Shown here: positions 18,497-28,788 of the stretch, one piece after another | How the letters are laid out: each line of letters starts with the position of its first letter | Position numbering within the stretch: the stretch's first letter is position 1 | NCBI GenBank assembly: GCA_016714225.1 | Contig: JADJNS010000010.1 | Coordinates: 310,001-374,000 of the forward strand | DNA: 64,000 bases | From: Archangiaceae bacterium | GTDB taxonomy: Bacteria > Myxococcota > Myxococcia > Myxococcales > Myxococcaceae | Direction of reading: 5' to 3' | The notes under the pieces: generated by a model | What the model was told of the DNA's origin: nothing | Databases searched by the model: none | Seen by the model: only the letters and a program-made list of their open reading frames with translations | Made by a program: the position numbers and the translations under genes

Positions 18497-18529
18497 GTGC
18501 ACCCCAGGTGACAGGGAACCTCGGTGCAC
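18497..18529 (+). terminator. possible hairpin after ABC transporter gene
   Basis: GTGCACC (18497-18503) pairs with GGTGCAC (18523-18529), and inside it AGGT pairs with ACCT around GACAGGGA, giving an 11-bp interrupted stem just after the transporter stop. There is no U-rich tail, so it could be a Rho-dependent end, an mRNA stabiliser or an operator for the next gene. Confidence 0.35.
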
Positions 18530-18590
18530 ACGCCAGGTGCGCGTCTCGACTGCGCTGCAGAACGGCGCGCGGCTTGAAGCACCGGGCGCC

Positions 18591-18905
18591 ATGACCCGCA
18601 CCCTCACTGGCGTCACCGAAGTCGCTCCGGGCGAGCTGCGCCTGGTTCCCAAGCTGAGCCGCGACCAGGAGCAGCTCGCGGCGCACCAGCTGTTTCTCGA
18701 GCTCTCGGCCACCCGGCCCCCGCGCAACCGGGTGCAGACCCAGGCGCTGTGGGGCCTGTCGGAAGACGCGCACGAGCGGGCGATGAACTGGCGCAAGCTG
18801 AGCAACGGAGCGGTGCTGGCGGGCGCGTACTTTCGCGCCCACCCGTTGGGTGAGGCGCTCAGCCGCTCGGTCACCGAAATCTACGGGCTGCAGCGCGTGG
18901 CATGA
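18591..18905 (+). CDS. hypothetical protein
   Basis: 104 residues from ATG 18591; a longer frame begins at 18537 but its first residues overlap the hairpin-flanking region and lack a good ribosome-binding site. Soluble, charged, no motif recognised (MTRTLTGVTEVAPGELRLVPKL; ending ALSRSVTEIYGLQRVA). The stop overlaps the next small gene's ATG by 4 bases, so the two are probably co-translated. Confidence 0.6.
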   Translation: MTRTLTGVTEVAPGELRLVPKLSRDQEQLAAHQLFLELSATRPPRNRVQTQALWGLSEDAHERAMNWRKLSNGAVLAGAYFRAHPLGEALSRSVTEIYGLQRVA

Positions 18906-19048
18906 CGACCTTGCGCGCGACGTCGATGCCCCCGCCGTGGCGGTGGGTGGTGGCGCTGGCCTGCGTGCTGGGCCTGCTCACCGGAGCGGGGCTGGGCCTG
19001 CTCGCGGTGCGCCGCGCGCTGCCGCCGTTGGTCGAGCTGGCGCGCTGA
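18902..19048 (+). CDS. small single-pass membrane protein (48 residues)
   Basis: ATG overlapping the preceding stop (ATGA). The product has a basic, Pro-rich head (MTTLRATSMPPPWRW), one hydrophobic helix (VVALACVLGLLTGAGLGLLAV) and a short basic tail (RRALPPLVELAR). No family recognised. The strict 4-base overlap and the clear TM helix support a real gene coupled to the 104-residue protein. Confidence 0.55.
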   Translation: MTTLRATSMPPPWRWVVALACVLGLLTGAGLGLLAVRRALPPLVELAR

Positions 19049-19075
19049 TTCGGGTTTGAGACGCGGACCGCGCGC

Positions 19076-19441
19076 TCAAAAGAAGCGCGCGATCGCGGCG
19101 AGCAGGGTCTCGAGGTCTTGAAACGGCTTCTTCAGGTGGCCCGCCGCGCCGAGGGCGTTCGCCTTGGCGGGCACATCTGAGCTCGCGCTCATCACCAGCA
19201 CGGGAACCTGGGCGAGGCGTGGGTCTGCTCGCTGGAGCTCGCGAAAACGCACCCCGTCCATGTCGGGCATCATCAGGTCGAGCATGATGAGCGCCGGCAG
19301 GTGCTCGGCCTTCTGAAGGTAGTCGAGGGCCAGCTGGCCGTTCGGCACCGCGTGCACGTCGTAGCCTTCCGAGGCGATGAAATCGCCGACCACCCCTCGA
19401 ATCTCTTCGTCGTCCTCGACCAGGAGCACCCTGCGACTCAT
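19076..19441 (-). CDS. single-domain response regulator receiver
   Basis: 121 residues, REC only: VEDDEE, phosphoacceptor Asp in IMLDLMMPDMDG, Ser/Ala in MSASSD and Lys in LKKPF. ATG overlaps the stop of the large CheB-CheR-kinase gene by 4 bases, so it is translationally coupled and is the likely phosphate acceptor of that kinase, which itself carries no receiver. Confidence 0.93.
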   Translation of the reverse strand: MSRRVLLVEDDEEIRGVVGDFIASEGYDVHAVPNGQLALDYLQKAEHLPALIMLDLMMPDMDGVRFRELQRADPRLAQVPVLVMSASSDVPAKANALGAAGHLKKPFQDLETLLAAIARFF

Positions 19442-22400
19442 GAGAGCACCACCGCGCTCGGCGTCGGTGAGCGGCCGTGGGGGGTGGTCTCGCCGGGCGT
19501 CGAGGCGAGGGGAGTCTCGACGGTGAAGGTTGCCCCGTGGCCCATCTCACTCTCGACGCGCAAGCTGCCACCGTGCGCGTCGACGATGCGGTGCGCGATG
19601 AACAGGCCCAGCCCCAGGCCGCCCACGTTCTGGGGCGCGTCACCCCGCTCGAACCTCTCGAAGATCGCCGCCTGCTTCTCCTTCGCGATGCCGGGGCCTC
19701 GGTCGACGACATCGACGCGCGCTCGGCCAGCCGAGGTGTACACCCGGACCTTCAGGGGGGCCTTCGACGCGTACTTGATGGCATTGGCGATGAGGTTGGC
19801 GACGACCTGGCCCATGCGGCGAGAGTCCCAGGTGGCGGTCAGCGTGCGATCGAGGTCGAGCTCGAGCGGCATCTGGGCCTGCATCAATTGGGGTGCGAAC
19901 CGCGCGGTGATCTCTTCGACCAGCGAGGCCACGTTGACCTCCGAGCGCTGCAGCTCGAGTCGGCTGCTCTGCAGCCGAGACACGTCGAGCAGATCTTCGA
20001 TCAGCTCCTCGAGGTTCACGGTCTGCCGCAGTGAACGCTGTACCGTGTCAGCGGCAGCTTGAACCTGTGGAACTTGAATCGTCTGCAGCGCTCGCTTCAC
20101 CAGCTGCAGGTGTATTTTCAGGCTGGTCAGGGGGGTCTTCAGCTCGTGCGACGCGATGGAGAGAAAGTCGTCGCGCACGCGCAGCGCCTGTTCGAGCTGC
20201 TCGGTGCGCTCGCGCACGCGCACCTCGAGCGACTCGTTGGCGAGCCGAAGGGCGTCTTCGGCCCGCCGGCGCTCGGTGAGATCGCGGGTGACCTTGGTGA
20301 AGCCCAGCAGCTCGCCCTCGGTGTCGGTGACCCGGGTGATGACCACGTTCGCCCAGAAGCGCGTGCCGTCTTTCCTGACGCGCCAGCCCTCGTCTTCGAC
20401 GCGACCTTCCGCCAGCGCGGTGGCGAGCTCTCGCTCGGTCTTGCCGTTCGCGACGTCTTCAGGGGGGTAGAAGGCAGAGAAGTGCTTGCCGAGAACTTCT
20501 CGCTCTTCGTAGCCCTTCAGGCGGCGGGCGCCGTCGTTCCAGCTCGCGACGCGCCCATCGGGGCCGAGCATGAAGATGGCGTAGTCGCGAACACCGCTGA
20601 TCATGAGCCGCGACCGGCGCTCGTTGCGTGCGAGCTCTTCTTCCGCAATGCGCCGCTCGGTCAGGTCGCGGGTGACCTTGGCGAACCCCAGCAGTCGGCC
20701 CCGTGAATCGTGAATGCGGGTGAGCACGACTCCGGCCCAGAACCGGGAGCCGTCTTTGCGGATGCGCCAGCCTGCGGCGTCGAAGCGCCCGTCGACCCGT
20801 GCCTGCTCGAGCTCGGCTTCGGGGGCATGAGCAGCGCGATCTTCATCGCTGAAGAACCGTGAATAGTGCTGACCGAGAATCTCTGAAGCCTCGTAGCCCT
20901 TGAGCCGCCGCGCGCCTTCGTTCCAGCTCGAGATGCGGCCCTCGGGGTCGAGCATGTAGATGGCGTAGTCTTTCACGCTCTCGACCAGCAGCCGGAAGCG
21001 GTCTTCGCCCCGGGCCAGGCGTTCATTGGCGGCGACCAGCTCTCCGTTTCGGCCGTTGAGCTCGTCGTTCAGGCTGATCAGCTCTTCGTTGGCGGCCTGC
21101 AGCTCTTCTTTTGCGGTCTCGAGCTCTTCGTTGGTGCTCTGGAACTCTTCGTTCGTGGCCTGCAGCTCTTCATTGGCCGAGGTCAGCTCTTCTTGGGCTG
21201 ATTCGAACTGCTCGACCAGCGCCTGCTGGTGCTCGCGTAGGGTATCGAGCTCGTCCTGCAGCTCCTCGATGATCTTCTTGGAGCTGTGGTGAGCCTTGCT
21301 CACCCGAACGCGAGCGTCGCGTTTGCTGCGCGGCTGCGGCCGGGGTTGAGCCGAGTCGTCGAACAGCACCAGGTACTGCCGCTCGTTCGGGGCCGCCGAA
21401 GGGTTTAGCGGTGAGACCTCGATGGCGATGAGCTGGTGGCTCGCTCCATTGACCAGGGGTACGCGCTCTTGGCGCACGCTGCGGTTCTCGCGTTTGGCGG
21501 CCTGAATCAGAATGCGTATCGGTGCGACCAGGTCGGGGTGGGCCAGCTTCAACAGGTGCTGGGTCGGCTTGCCCGCGGGAGGGCCGATGAACGGCGCGGT
21601 GCGGCCGCGAAACTGGTTCACCTCGAGCTCGTGGTCGATCACCACGCCCGGCGGGCCGTAGCGAAACAGAATCAGCTCGTCGGCGGTCTTGTGGGTGCTG
21701 GGGGCTACGCGAGGCAGCTCTCGCGGCGACTCGGGTAGAAGCCGCCGATCGACGACCGGCCCGAGTGTGGCCCCAGAGACCGTCGACGGTGCGGGCAGCT
21801 TGGTGCAGATTTTGTGCTTCGGGTCGACCACCGCGAAGAGCTTCGACGTCGCGCCCGGCAGCTCGGCCTGCCCGAGCCAGAGAAAGCCGTTCGGTTTGAG
21901 CGCGTAGTGAAAAACGGGGAACACCCTGCGCTGCAGCTCGGGCCCGAAATAGATGAGCACGTTGCGGCAGGAGATCAGATCGAGCCGCGCGAACGGAGGG
22001 TGAGACGTGACGTCGTGCCTGGAAAAGACACACACGTCGCGAAGCGCCTTGGTGACCTTGAAGCCCTCGTCGGTCTTGCTGAAGAATCTCTCGAGGCGTT
22101 CGGGCGGCAGCCCGTTCAACGCAGTGCTGGGGTACACCCCGCGCCGGGCGTGCTGAATCGCGGCGTCGCTGATGTCGGTGGCGAAGAGCTGAATGCCGAC
22201 CGACGCTTGCTGCTCTTCGAGAAACTCGCTCAGCCCGATCGCCAGAGAGTACGCCTCTTCGCCGGTAGAGCAGCCGGGCACCCAGATGCGCAAGGTTGCG
22301 CCGGGTTGAGAGGCGCGGAGGAGCGGTGCGAAGACCCCGTCACGCAGCGCGCGAAACGACTCGGGGTCGCGGAAGAAATGGGTGACGTGAACGAACAGCT

Positions 22401-23247
22401 CGTCGTGCAGGGCCCGAAGGGCTTCGGAGCTGGCCTGCAGCCGGTCGGCGAATTCGGACAACGACTCGCTGCCTTCGATGCTCATGCGCCGCTCGATGCG
22501 GCGATGAATGGTCGACGGCTTGTAGTGCGTGAGGTCGACCGTGAAGCGGTTCTTCAGCATCATCAAGATGCGTCGAAAGGTCGCCTCGCGAGCCGGGTCG
22601 ACGGGGTACGGCTCGTCTTGGCCCTCGGCCGGTGAAGGGTTGAGGGCGGCCGACCCATCGGCCTCGGAGCGGGCTTCATTCTTCGGCGAGACATGCCGAG
22701 CCACCTCGGTGCTGAGATTGACCGAGGGAGACACCGAGGTGGCGCAGAGCGAGCCGACGATTCCGCGGGGCAGGGCGTCGACGTTCGATTCCTCGGGGTC
22801 GCGGACGATGACCCTGGCGCCCGCCGCGATGAGCTTCTGAAACCCGGGCAGCAGCCCGACGTCATTGCCAGAGAGCACCACCGCCAGCACGTGGCGGCCG
22901 AACTCTCGCGCGAGCCCCTCGAGAAAGGTGCCGCTGCTGTGTGGGCCGGGTCGGGTCTTGATGAACTTCTGGTGTCGGAGCCCGATGCCGCGCAGGTCGT
23001 CGGCGACGTAGGTGCGACCCGGGACGATGGGGACGCCGTGGTCTGGCCGCTGGGCACCGTCGAAGTGGGCACGCGGCGCGACCACGATCACCGCCGCGCC
23101 CCGGTGCGCGGTCGCTGACTTCGCGACCTCGGTGAGCAGGGGTGAACCGTCGGCGCTCAGAAAGAGGACGACCTGAAACGAAGCCCGCACCTCGGGCGTA
23201 CGCACCCGGCCGCTGCCTGTCTCGAGCGGGCGTCGTCTCGACGCCAC
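19438..23247 (-). CDS. CheB-CheR-PAS-PAS-histidine kinase fusion
   Basis: 1269 residues. Domains in order: CheB-like methylesterase (about 23-168) in which the SxGG nucleophile motif is degenerate (LSADGSP) but Ser31, His61 and Asp129 (LSGND) sit where the catalytic triad belongs; CheR methyltransferase (about 222-490) with VPGCSTGEEAYSLA, FATDISDAA and LDLISCRNVLIYF; a long Glu/Asn heptad-like coiled coil (about 655-755); two closely similar PAS domains with the SWNEGARRLKGYE / SWNDGARRLKGYE signature; HisKA (IASHELKTPLT) and HATPase (DRGPGI, GGLGLGLFIAHRIV). No transmembrane segment. GTG start; ribosome-binding site weak. Partner receiver follows with overlap. Confidence 0.93.
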   Translation of the reverse strand: MASRRRPLETGSGRVRTPEVRASFQVVLFLSADGSPLLTEVAKSATAHRGAAVIVVAPRAHFDGAQRPDHGVPIVPGRTYVADDLRGIGLRHQKFIKTRPGPHSSGTFLEGLAREFGRHVLAVVLSGNDVGLLPGFQKLIAAGARVIVRDPEESNVDALPRGIVGSLCATSVSPSVNLSTEVARHVSPKNEARSEADGSAALNPSPAEGQDEPYPVDPAREATFRRILMMLKNRFTVDLTHYKPSTIHRRIERRMSIEGSESLSEFADRLQASSEALRALHDELFVHVTHFFRDPESFRALRDGVFAPLLRASQPGATLRIWVPGCSTGEEAYSLAIGLSEFLEEQQASVGIQLFATDISDAAIQHARRGVYPSTALNGLPPERLERFFSKTDEGFKVTKALRDVCVFSRHDVTSHPPFARLDLISCRNVLIYFGPELQRRVFPVFHYALKPNGFLWLGQAELPGATSKLFAVVDPKHKICTKLPAPSTVSGATLGPVVDRRLLPESPRELPRVAPSTHKTADELILFRYGPPGVVIDHELEVNQFRGRTAPFIGPPAGKPTQHLLKLAHPDLVAPIRILIQAAKRENRSVRQERVPLVNGASHQLIAIEVSPLNPSAAPNERQYLVLFDDSAQPRPQPRSKRDARVRVSKAHHSSKKIIEELQDELDTLREHQQALVEQFESAQEELTSANEELQATNEEFQSTNEELETAKEELQAANEELISLNDELNGRNGELVAANERLARGEDRFRLLVESVKDYAIYMLDPEGRISSWNEGARRLKGYEASEILGQHYSRFFSDEDRAAHAPEAELEQARVDGRFDAAGWRIRKDGSRFWAGVVLTRIHDSRGRLLGFAKVTRDLTERRIAEEELARNERRSRLMISGVRDYAIFMLGPDGRVASWNDGARRLKGYEEREVLGKHFSAFYPPEDVANGKTERELATALAEGRVEDEGWRVRKDGTRFWANVVITRVTDTEGELLGFTKVTRDLTERRRAEDALRLANESLEVRVRERTEQLEQALRVRDDFLSIASHELKTPLTSLKIHLQLVKRALQTIQVPQVQAAADTVQRSLRQTVNLEELIEDLLDVSRLQSSRLELQRSEVNVASLVEEITARFAPQLMQAQMPLELDLDRTLTATWDSRRMGQVVANLIANAIKYASKAPLKVRVYTSAGRARVDVVDRGPGIAKEKQAAIFERFERGDAPQNVGGLGLGLFIAHRIVDAHGGSLRVESEMGHGATFTVETPLASTPGETTPHGRSPTPSAVVLS

Positions 23248-23340
23248 GGGTCGCTTTCTCGGTGAGGGCGCACGCTTCAGAGCGCTCTGGTCCTAGTCGC
23301 CGGCACGGCGGCCCACAATCGGCGAAGTCGAGGTCCCCAA

Positions 23341-23372
23341 CCGGTAACACGCGCCGCGCGCCGGGTGACCGG
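23341..23372. repeat. imperfect hairpin in intergenic gap
   Basis: CCGGTAACAC at 23341 pairs with GGGTGACCGG ending at 23371-23372 (8 of 10), enclosing a GCGCCGCGCGCC core that can also fold. It lies between the 3' end of the GH16-like gene and the 5' end of the CheB-CheR-kinase gene, both read leftward, so it could end one transcript or regulate the next. There is no T-run. Confidence 0.3.
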
Positions 23373-23441
23373 ACCACGCCACGCGCCGCCACCCTGACCG
23401 GGCTCGAGCTGACGGCCCGGCTCGGTCGGGGTGAAGCAGGC

Positions 23442-24929
23442 CTACCGGCAGACGATGACCGACTCGACCTCGAGGTCTTCGGGGTCGTAGGTCGCGGCGC
23501 TGTCGGGGCCCACGTGCCAGACGCTGTCGGGCTGCACCGCGAAGTCGACGTACGGGCGCCAGGCGTCGGTCAGCGCGGTGGCGAACTGCTGCTCGGGTAT
23601 CTTGCCGGCGAAGCCGGGGCTGCTCGAGGTGACGGTGCGGGTGAGCACGCGCGCCGCGCCCGGCGCGTCACGGTAGTAATAGCGGGCCACCGCGGGGCTG
23701 ACCGTCGAGTCCCACTCGACCTCCCACACGTGGAAGCGGCTGGGCAGGTTGGCGAACGGGCCGACCTGGTTGTTGCTGGTGTGCACCGCGGCGCCCGCGC
23801 CCATGTGGGTGGTCGACGAGTAGACGTTGGGGTCGGCGGCGGTGCCCTTGCCCACGTCCCACCAGGTCTCGATGAGGTCGAGCTCACCGTAGTACTGGTC
23901 GCCGTGCTCGTTGCGCGCCCACAGCGCGGGGAACATGCCGCGCACCGGCGCCGGCATCTTGGCGTGAAACACCATCAGGCCCTTGCCGGCGGCGTAGGCG
24001 GTCTTGGTCTTGATCCACCCGCCCGAGTAGTAGTTGGTGCCGGCGCAGGTGTCGGGGTGCTCGGCCGCCGCCGAGTTGCCGTACGGGTCGACGCAGTGCC
24101 GGCGCGACGCGACGTGCAGCCGGCCGCCGGTCACGGTCACGTTCGCGGCGCGCATCTTGGTCAGCTGGGTGAAGGTGCCGCCGCCGTTGTTCTGCTCGAT
24201 GACGCTCCAGCGCGAGGTGTCGAGCGAGGTGCCGGTGAAGTCGTCGCGGAAGACCTCGCTGCTGCCGGCGGGGCACGAGATGCCCGTCGCCGGAGGAGGA
24301 GGAGGAGGAGTGCCCGCGTCGACGACCGGAGGGGGCGGCGTGCCAGCATCGACCGCCGGCGCGGCCTGCAGCTCGACCACCAGCTGGGGCCGCAGCGCCG
24401 CGGTGCCCTCCCGGCTGCTGCAGATGACCGAGTCGGTCGAGTCGGCGATCAGCGCCAGGGTGAGCGCGCCGTTGCCGGTGATGGCCGCGGTCACGTCGGC
24501 GGCCAGCCACTGCTTGTACGCCACCACCACCGAGCCGGCGAGGCGCGCGCCGGTCGCAGGGCGGTTGCGGTACGTGAGCGTCGACTCGGCCCAGCCGTTG
24601 CCCGCGCCGTACACGTTGGGGCCGTTGACGCTGCCGTTCAGCGCGTAGCAGCGCAGCTGCGCGCGCTTCACCGGGCGGCTCAAGCCGGTGAGGTCGAAGC
24701 GCAGGTAAGCCTGGCGCGCGGGGCTCTGGTCGGCGCCCAGCTCGAGGCTCGCGCCGAAGTTCCGGTCGGGCGCGCCGGCCTGCACCTCGGCGTCGGCCAC
24801 CGGGGTGAACGTGAGCGCCGAGAGCGCGTCCCACAGCACGTCCGAGTCGCCTTCCACTTCAGGCGATGCGCAGGCGGCGAAGGCCAACACGCACACGGCG
24901 CACGGGCGCCAAGAGAGGGCACGGCTCAT
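23442..24929 (-). CDS. GH16-like glycosidase lipoprotein with N-terminal DNRLRE-type domain
   Basis: 495 residues. Lipobox at AFAAC (Cys20). Residues about 40-187 resemble the DNRLRE domain of secreted proteins (ADAEVQAGAPDRNFG, AYLRFDLTGL, WAESTLTYRNRP). A PPPP/VDAGT linker (190-215) leads to a beta-jellyroll-type catalytic domain with ELDLIE (349-354), the ExDxxE signature of GH16, giving Glu349 as nucleophile and Glu354 as acid/base. It should cleave a beta-glucan or galactan at the cell surface; exact substrate unknown. ATG with TGGAG seven bases upstream. The linker is encoded by a run of GGA triplets on the plus strand. Confidence 0.85.
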   Translation of the reverse strand: MSRALSWRPCAVCVLAFAACASPEVEGDSDVLWDALSALTFTPVADAEVQAGAPDRNFGASLELGADQSPARQAYLRFDLTGLSRPVKRAQLRCYALNGSVNGPNVYGAGNGWAESTLTYRNRPATGARLAGSVVVAYKQWLAADVTAAITGNGALTLALIADSTDSVICSSREGTAALRPQLVVELQAAPAVDAGTPPPPVVDAGTPPPPPPATGISCPAGSSEVFRDDFTGTSLDTSRWSVIEQNNGGGTFTQLTKMRAANVTVTGGRLHVASRRHCVDPYGNSAAAEHPDTCAGTNYYSGGWIKTKTAYAAGKGLMVFHAKMPAPVRGMFPALWARNEHGDQYYGELDLIETWWDVGKGTAADPNVYSSTTHMGAGAAVHTSNNQVGPFANLPSRFHVWEVEWDSTVSPAVARYYYRDAPGAARVLTRTVTSSSPGFAGKIPEQQFATALTDAWRPYVDFAVQPDSVWHVGPDSAATYDPEDLEVESVIVCR

Positions 24930-25117
24930 TGTCTGCTCCAGGGTGAGGGGGTCCGCTCGGGCTCCTTTTCAGGGCGCGTGCCGCGCGCAGCCCCGCCGTG
25001 GTCTCCGAGGGTTACGGGGCTGGAGCGCGAGAATGGTGCAGGCGAGACCGCACCACCGTCCCGCCCAGCGAGACGGTTGTAGACCTGCCCCGGGGCGCGC
25101 GCTGAAGTAGCGAGCCG

Positions 25118-25810
25118 ATGACGTTCGCCCTCGCCCTCGCGCTCACCCTCCACGCCGGAGCGCCCGACGTCGAGGTGGAGATTGAGCGCGGCAACGCGCT
25201 GATTCGCAACCTGCAAGAGGAGCAGGCGCTGGCGCTGCTCGAGCCGCTCGCGCGCGCGCGCTCGACCCCGCCGCAGCTGCGCGCCCGCGCCTGCGTGTAC
25301 GCCGGCATCGCCCGGCTCAACGTGGGTGAAGAGGCCGCAGCGCGCCGCTGGTTCGAAGAGGCAGTGGCGCTCGACCCGGGCGCCTCGCTGCCGGCGTGGG
25401 CGTCGCGGCGGGTGACGGCCACGTTCGAAGCGGTGCGCGCCAAAGCCCAGCCCAGCACCGCGCCACCACCCGCATCGGCCCCGGCGCCTGCACCTGCACC
25501 TGCCCTTACGCCTGTGCCTGACCCTTCCCTTGCCCCAGCGGCGGCAGCGGCAGCAGCTCCCGAAGTGGTCCAGCCCGCTCCTTCACGCAAGCTGCCCCTG
25601 GTGCTCGGCGTCGGCGCCGCGGCCCTCGCCATCGCGTCGGTGGTGCTGTTCGTGCTGTGGAGCGACGTCTACCACCGCGCCGCGAATCAGCCCGTCTCGC
25701 TCGACGCGCAGCGGCTGCAGCGACAGTCGGGGGTGTTCTGGGTGCTGGGCTTCAGCACCGCCGCGCTCGCGAGCGCGCTCGGCGTGGTCTCGGTCGTCAG
25801 CGCGCGGTGA
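25118..25810 (+). CDS. TPR-like exported membrane protein
   Basis: 230 residues. N-terminal signal peptide (MTFALALALTLHAGA), a TPR-like helical region (about 20-105: ACVYAGIARLNVGEEAAARRWFEEAVALDP), a long Pro/Ala linker and two C-terminal TM helices (VLGVGAAALAIASVVLFVLW and VFWVLGFSTAALASALGVVSVV). Architecture matches small accessory proteins of myxobacterial Ser/Thr kinases. It converges on the kinase gene (stops 4 bp apart). Confidence 0.75.
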   Translation: MTFALALALTLHAGAPDVEVEIERGNALIRNLQEEQALALLEPLARARSTPPQLRARACVYAGIARLNVGEEAAARRWFEEAVALDPGASLPAWASRRVTATFEAVRAKAQPSTAPPPASAPAPAPAPALTPVPDPSLAPAAAAAAAPEVVQPAPSRKLPLVLGVGAAALAIASVVLFVLWSDVYHRAANQPVSLDAQRLQRQSGVFWVLGFSTAALASALGVVSVVSAR

Positions 25811-25814
25811 GCGC

Positions 25815-27440
25815 TCAGTCGAGCTTGAGCTTGTAGACGCGCTGCTCGCCGGCCTTGAGGGCCACGGTCTCACGGCGCCGCACCTTCAGCTCGCGGTTCA
25901 CGATGACGAGCTTGTGCCGCCCCGCGTAGACCTGCATCACCGGGTAGGGGCCCTCGCCCAGCGCGCGGCCGTCGAGCGTCACGTCGGAGTACGGCGCGAT
26001 GCGCAGCTGCAGCGAGGCCCGGGGCACCGTGACCTTCACGCTCTTGGCGTTGGGCGCGACGTGCACCGTCTCGCTGTAGTCGAGGCCGAGGGCATCGGAG
26101 CGGAAGGTGAGGTTCAGCTCGGGGCCCGCAGCGCCCACGCTGACCGGGCTCTGGCCCAGCTCGCGGTTGCCGAGCAGCACCGTGCAGGGCGGGTCGACCT
26201 CGAGGCGCACCCGGCGCTCGCGCTTCGCGGTGGGAGCGGGCTCGTCGGCCGGCTCGGGAGCGACGGCCGGCGAAGGCGCGGGCGGCTCGGGGGAGGGCGG
26301 CGGCTCGGGGGAGGGCGGCGGCTCGACCGCCAGCGGAGCAGCAGCAGGAGCAAGAGCAGGCGCAGGAGCGAGCGCGCCCGGCGTCGCGCGCGCGGCCCAC
26401 AGGCCCGCCGCGCCCAGCGCCAGCGCGAGCAGCGAGAGCGCGGCGACGACCCTCGGCGCCGCAGGCCTGCGAGGCGGGGCGGGCGCTGCCGGAGCGTCGG
26501 CCGCGGTGGCGGCGCCGCCGGCGGGCTCGACCGGCGCCTGCGCGGCGGTCTCTTCGACCAGCTGCGCCAGCGTGGTCTTCGCGGCGGCCAGCTCGGCCGG
26601 CGAGAACGCGCCTTCGAGCTGCAGGGCGATGGCTTCTCCGCTCGAGGGCCGGTCTTCGGCCCGCGGCGAGAGCATCGCGTCGACCGCCTGGTGCACCGCG
26701 GCCGGCAGCTCGGGGCGCAGCTCGGCGAGCCGCCGCCGCTTGCCGCTGGCGATTTCCTGCACCAGCGCGAAGTCGGTGCCCGAGGTGTAGGGCAGCTCGC
26801 CGGTGAGCGCGCGGAACAGCACCACCCCCAGCGCGAAGAAGTCGGCGCGGCGGTCGACCTCTTCTCCGCGCGCCTGCTCGGGCGCGAGGTAGGCGAACTT
26901 GCCGCGAATCACGCCCTGGGTGGTGGCCGCGCTGGCGGTCACCTCGCGCGCCTTCGCGATGCCGAAGTCAGACAGCTTCACCGCCCCCTCGCGGGTGAGC
27001 AGAATGTTGCTGGGGCTCACGTCGCGGTGCACCACCTCGAGCGCGCCGCCCGAGGTGTCGACCGCGTCGTGCACGTCTTGAAGCGCGCGCGCCACCTCGA
27101 TGGCCAGGTACGCCGCGAGCGGAGGCGCCAGCACCCGCGACCGGGTGAGCAGGCGCTGCAGCGAGCCGCCGGCCACGTACTCGAGCACCAGAAACGGCGC
27201 GCCGCGGTGCTCGCCCACCTCGAGCACCGCCACCACCCGCGGGCTGGCGACCCGGGTGGCGATGCGCGCCTCCTTGAGGAACATGGTCGAGAAGCGCGCG
27301 TCGCCCGAGAGCTCGGGGAGCATGGTCTTCACCACCACCTGCCCGCGCTCGGCCGAGGCCAGCCACACCTCTCCCATGCCGCCTGCGCCGAGGCGGCCGA
27401 TGACCTGATAACCACCGATGCGAAAACCGCGTGCTTCCAT
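25815..27440 (-). CDS. Hanks-type Ser/Thr protein kinase with PEGA-like C-terminus
   Basis: 541 residues from ATG 27440, which starts just before the glycine loop GRLGAGGMGEVWLA; longer frames exist (ATG 27464) but lack a ribosome-binding site. Lys38, HRDVSPSN (138-145, the common myxobacterial variant of HRDLKPxN), DFGIAK and an APEQ loop are present. An Ala-rich TM helix (about 340-360) is followed by a PSPEPP repeat linker and PEGA-like repeats (VDPPCTVLLGNRELGQSPV; RIAPYSDVTLDGRALGEGPY). Divergent from an FHA-sigma54 activator 100 bp away, which is a plausible reader or substrate. Confidence 0.93.
   Translation of the reverse strand: MEARGFRIGGYQVIGRLGAGGMGEVWLASAERGQVVVKTMLPELSGDARFSTMFLKEARIATRVASPRVVAVLEVGEHRGAPFLVLEYVAGGSLQRLLTRSRVLAPPLAAYLAIEVARALQDVHDAVDTSGGALEVVHRDVSPSNILLTREGAVKLSDFGIAKAREVTASAATTQGVIRGKFAYLAPEQARGEEVDRRADFFALGVVLFRALTGELPYTSGTDFALVQEIASGKRRRLAELRPELPAAVHQAVDAMLSPRAEDRPSSGEAIALQLEGAFSPAELAAAKTTLAQLVEETAAQAPVEPAGGAATAADAPAAPAPPRRPAAPRVVAALSLLALALGAAGLWAARATPGALAPAPALAPAAAPLAVEPPPSPEPPPSPEPPAPSPAVAPEPADEPAPTAKRERRVRLEVDPPCTVLLGNRELGQSPVSVGAAGPELNLTFRSDALGLDYSETVHVAPNAKSVKVTVPRASLQLRIAPYSDVTLDGRALGEGPYPVMQVYAGRHKLVIVNRELKVRRRETVALKAGEQRVYKLKLD
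26281..26325. repeat. 18-bp tandem repeat inside kinase linker
   Basis: Two exact copies of an 18-bp unit (GGCGGCTCGGGGGAGGGC at 26281-26298 and 26299-26316) plus half a third copy. On the minus strand they encode PPSPEP repeats of the kinase's extracytoplasmic linker. In-frame copy number could vary between strains without breaking the gene. Confidence 0.8.
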
Positions 27441-27540
27441 GGGCCGCTGGGGCGAGGGTACCATTCGCGTGCCGCAGCACATGTCTTCACCCGCCCCGCC
27501 AGAGTGAACCCTCACCGCGCGTGGCGCTGCCAAGGCCGGC

Positions 27541-28774
<1,234 letters not shown>

Positions 28775-28788
<14 letters not shown>

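Noticed and set aside
24292..24312. GGA-triplet run as a phase-variable simple repeat
   Set aside because: It is in frame within the linker of the GH16-like lipoprotein and encodes prolines; length changes would not switch the gene on or off.
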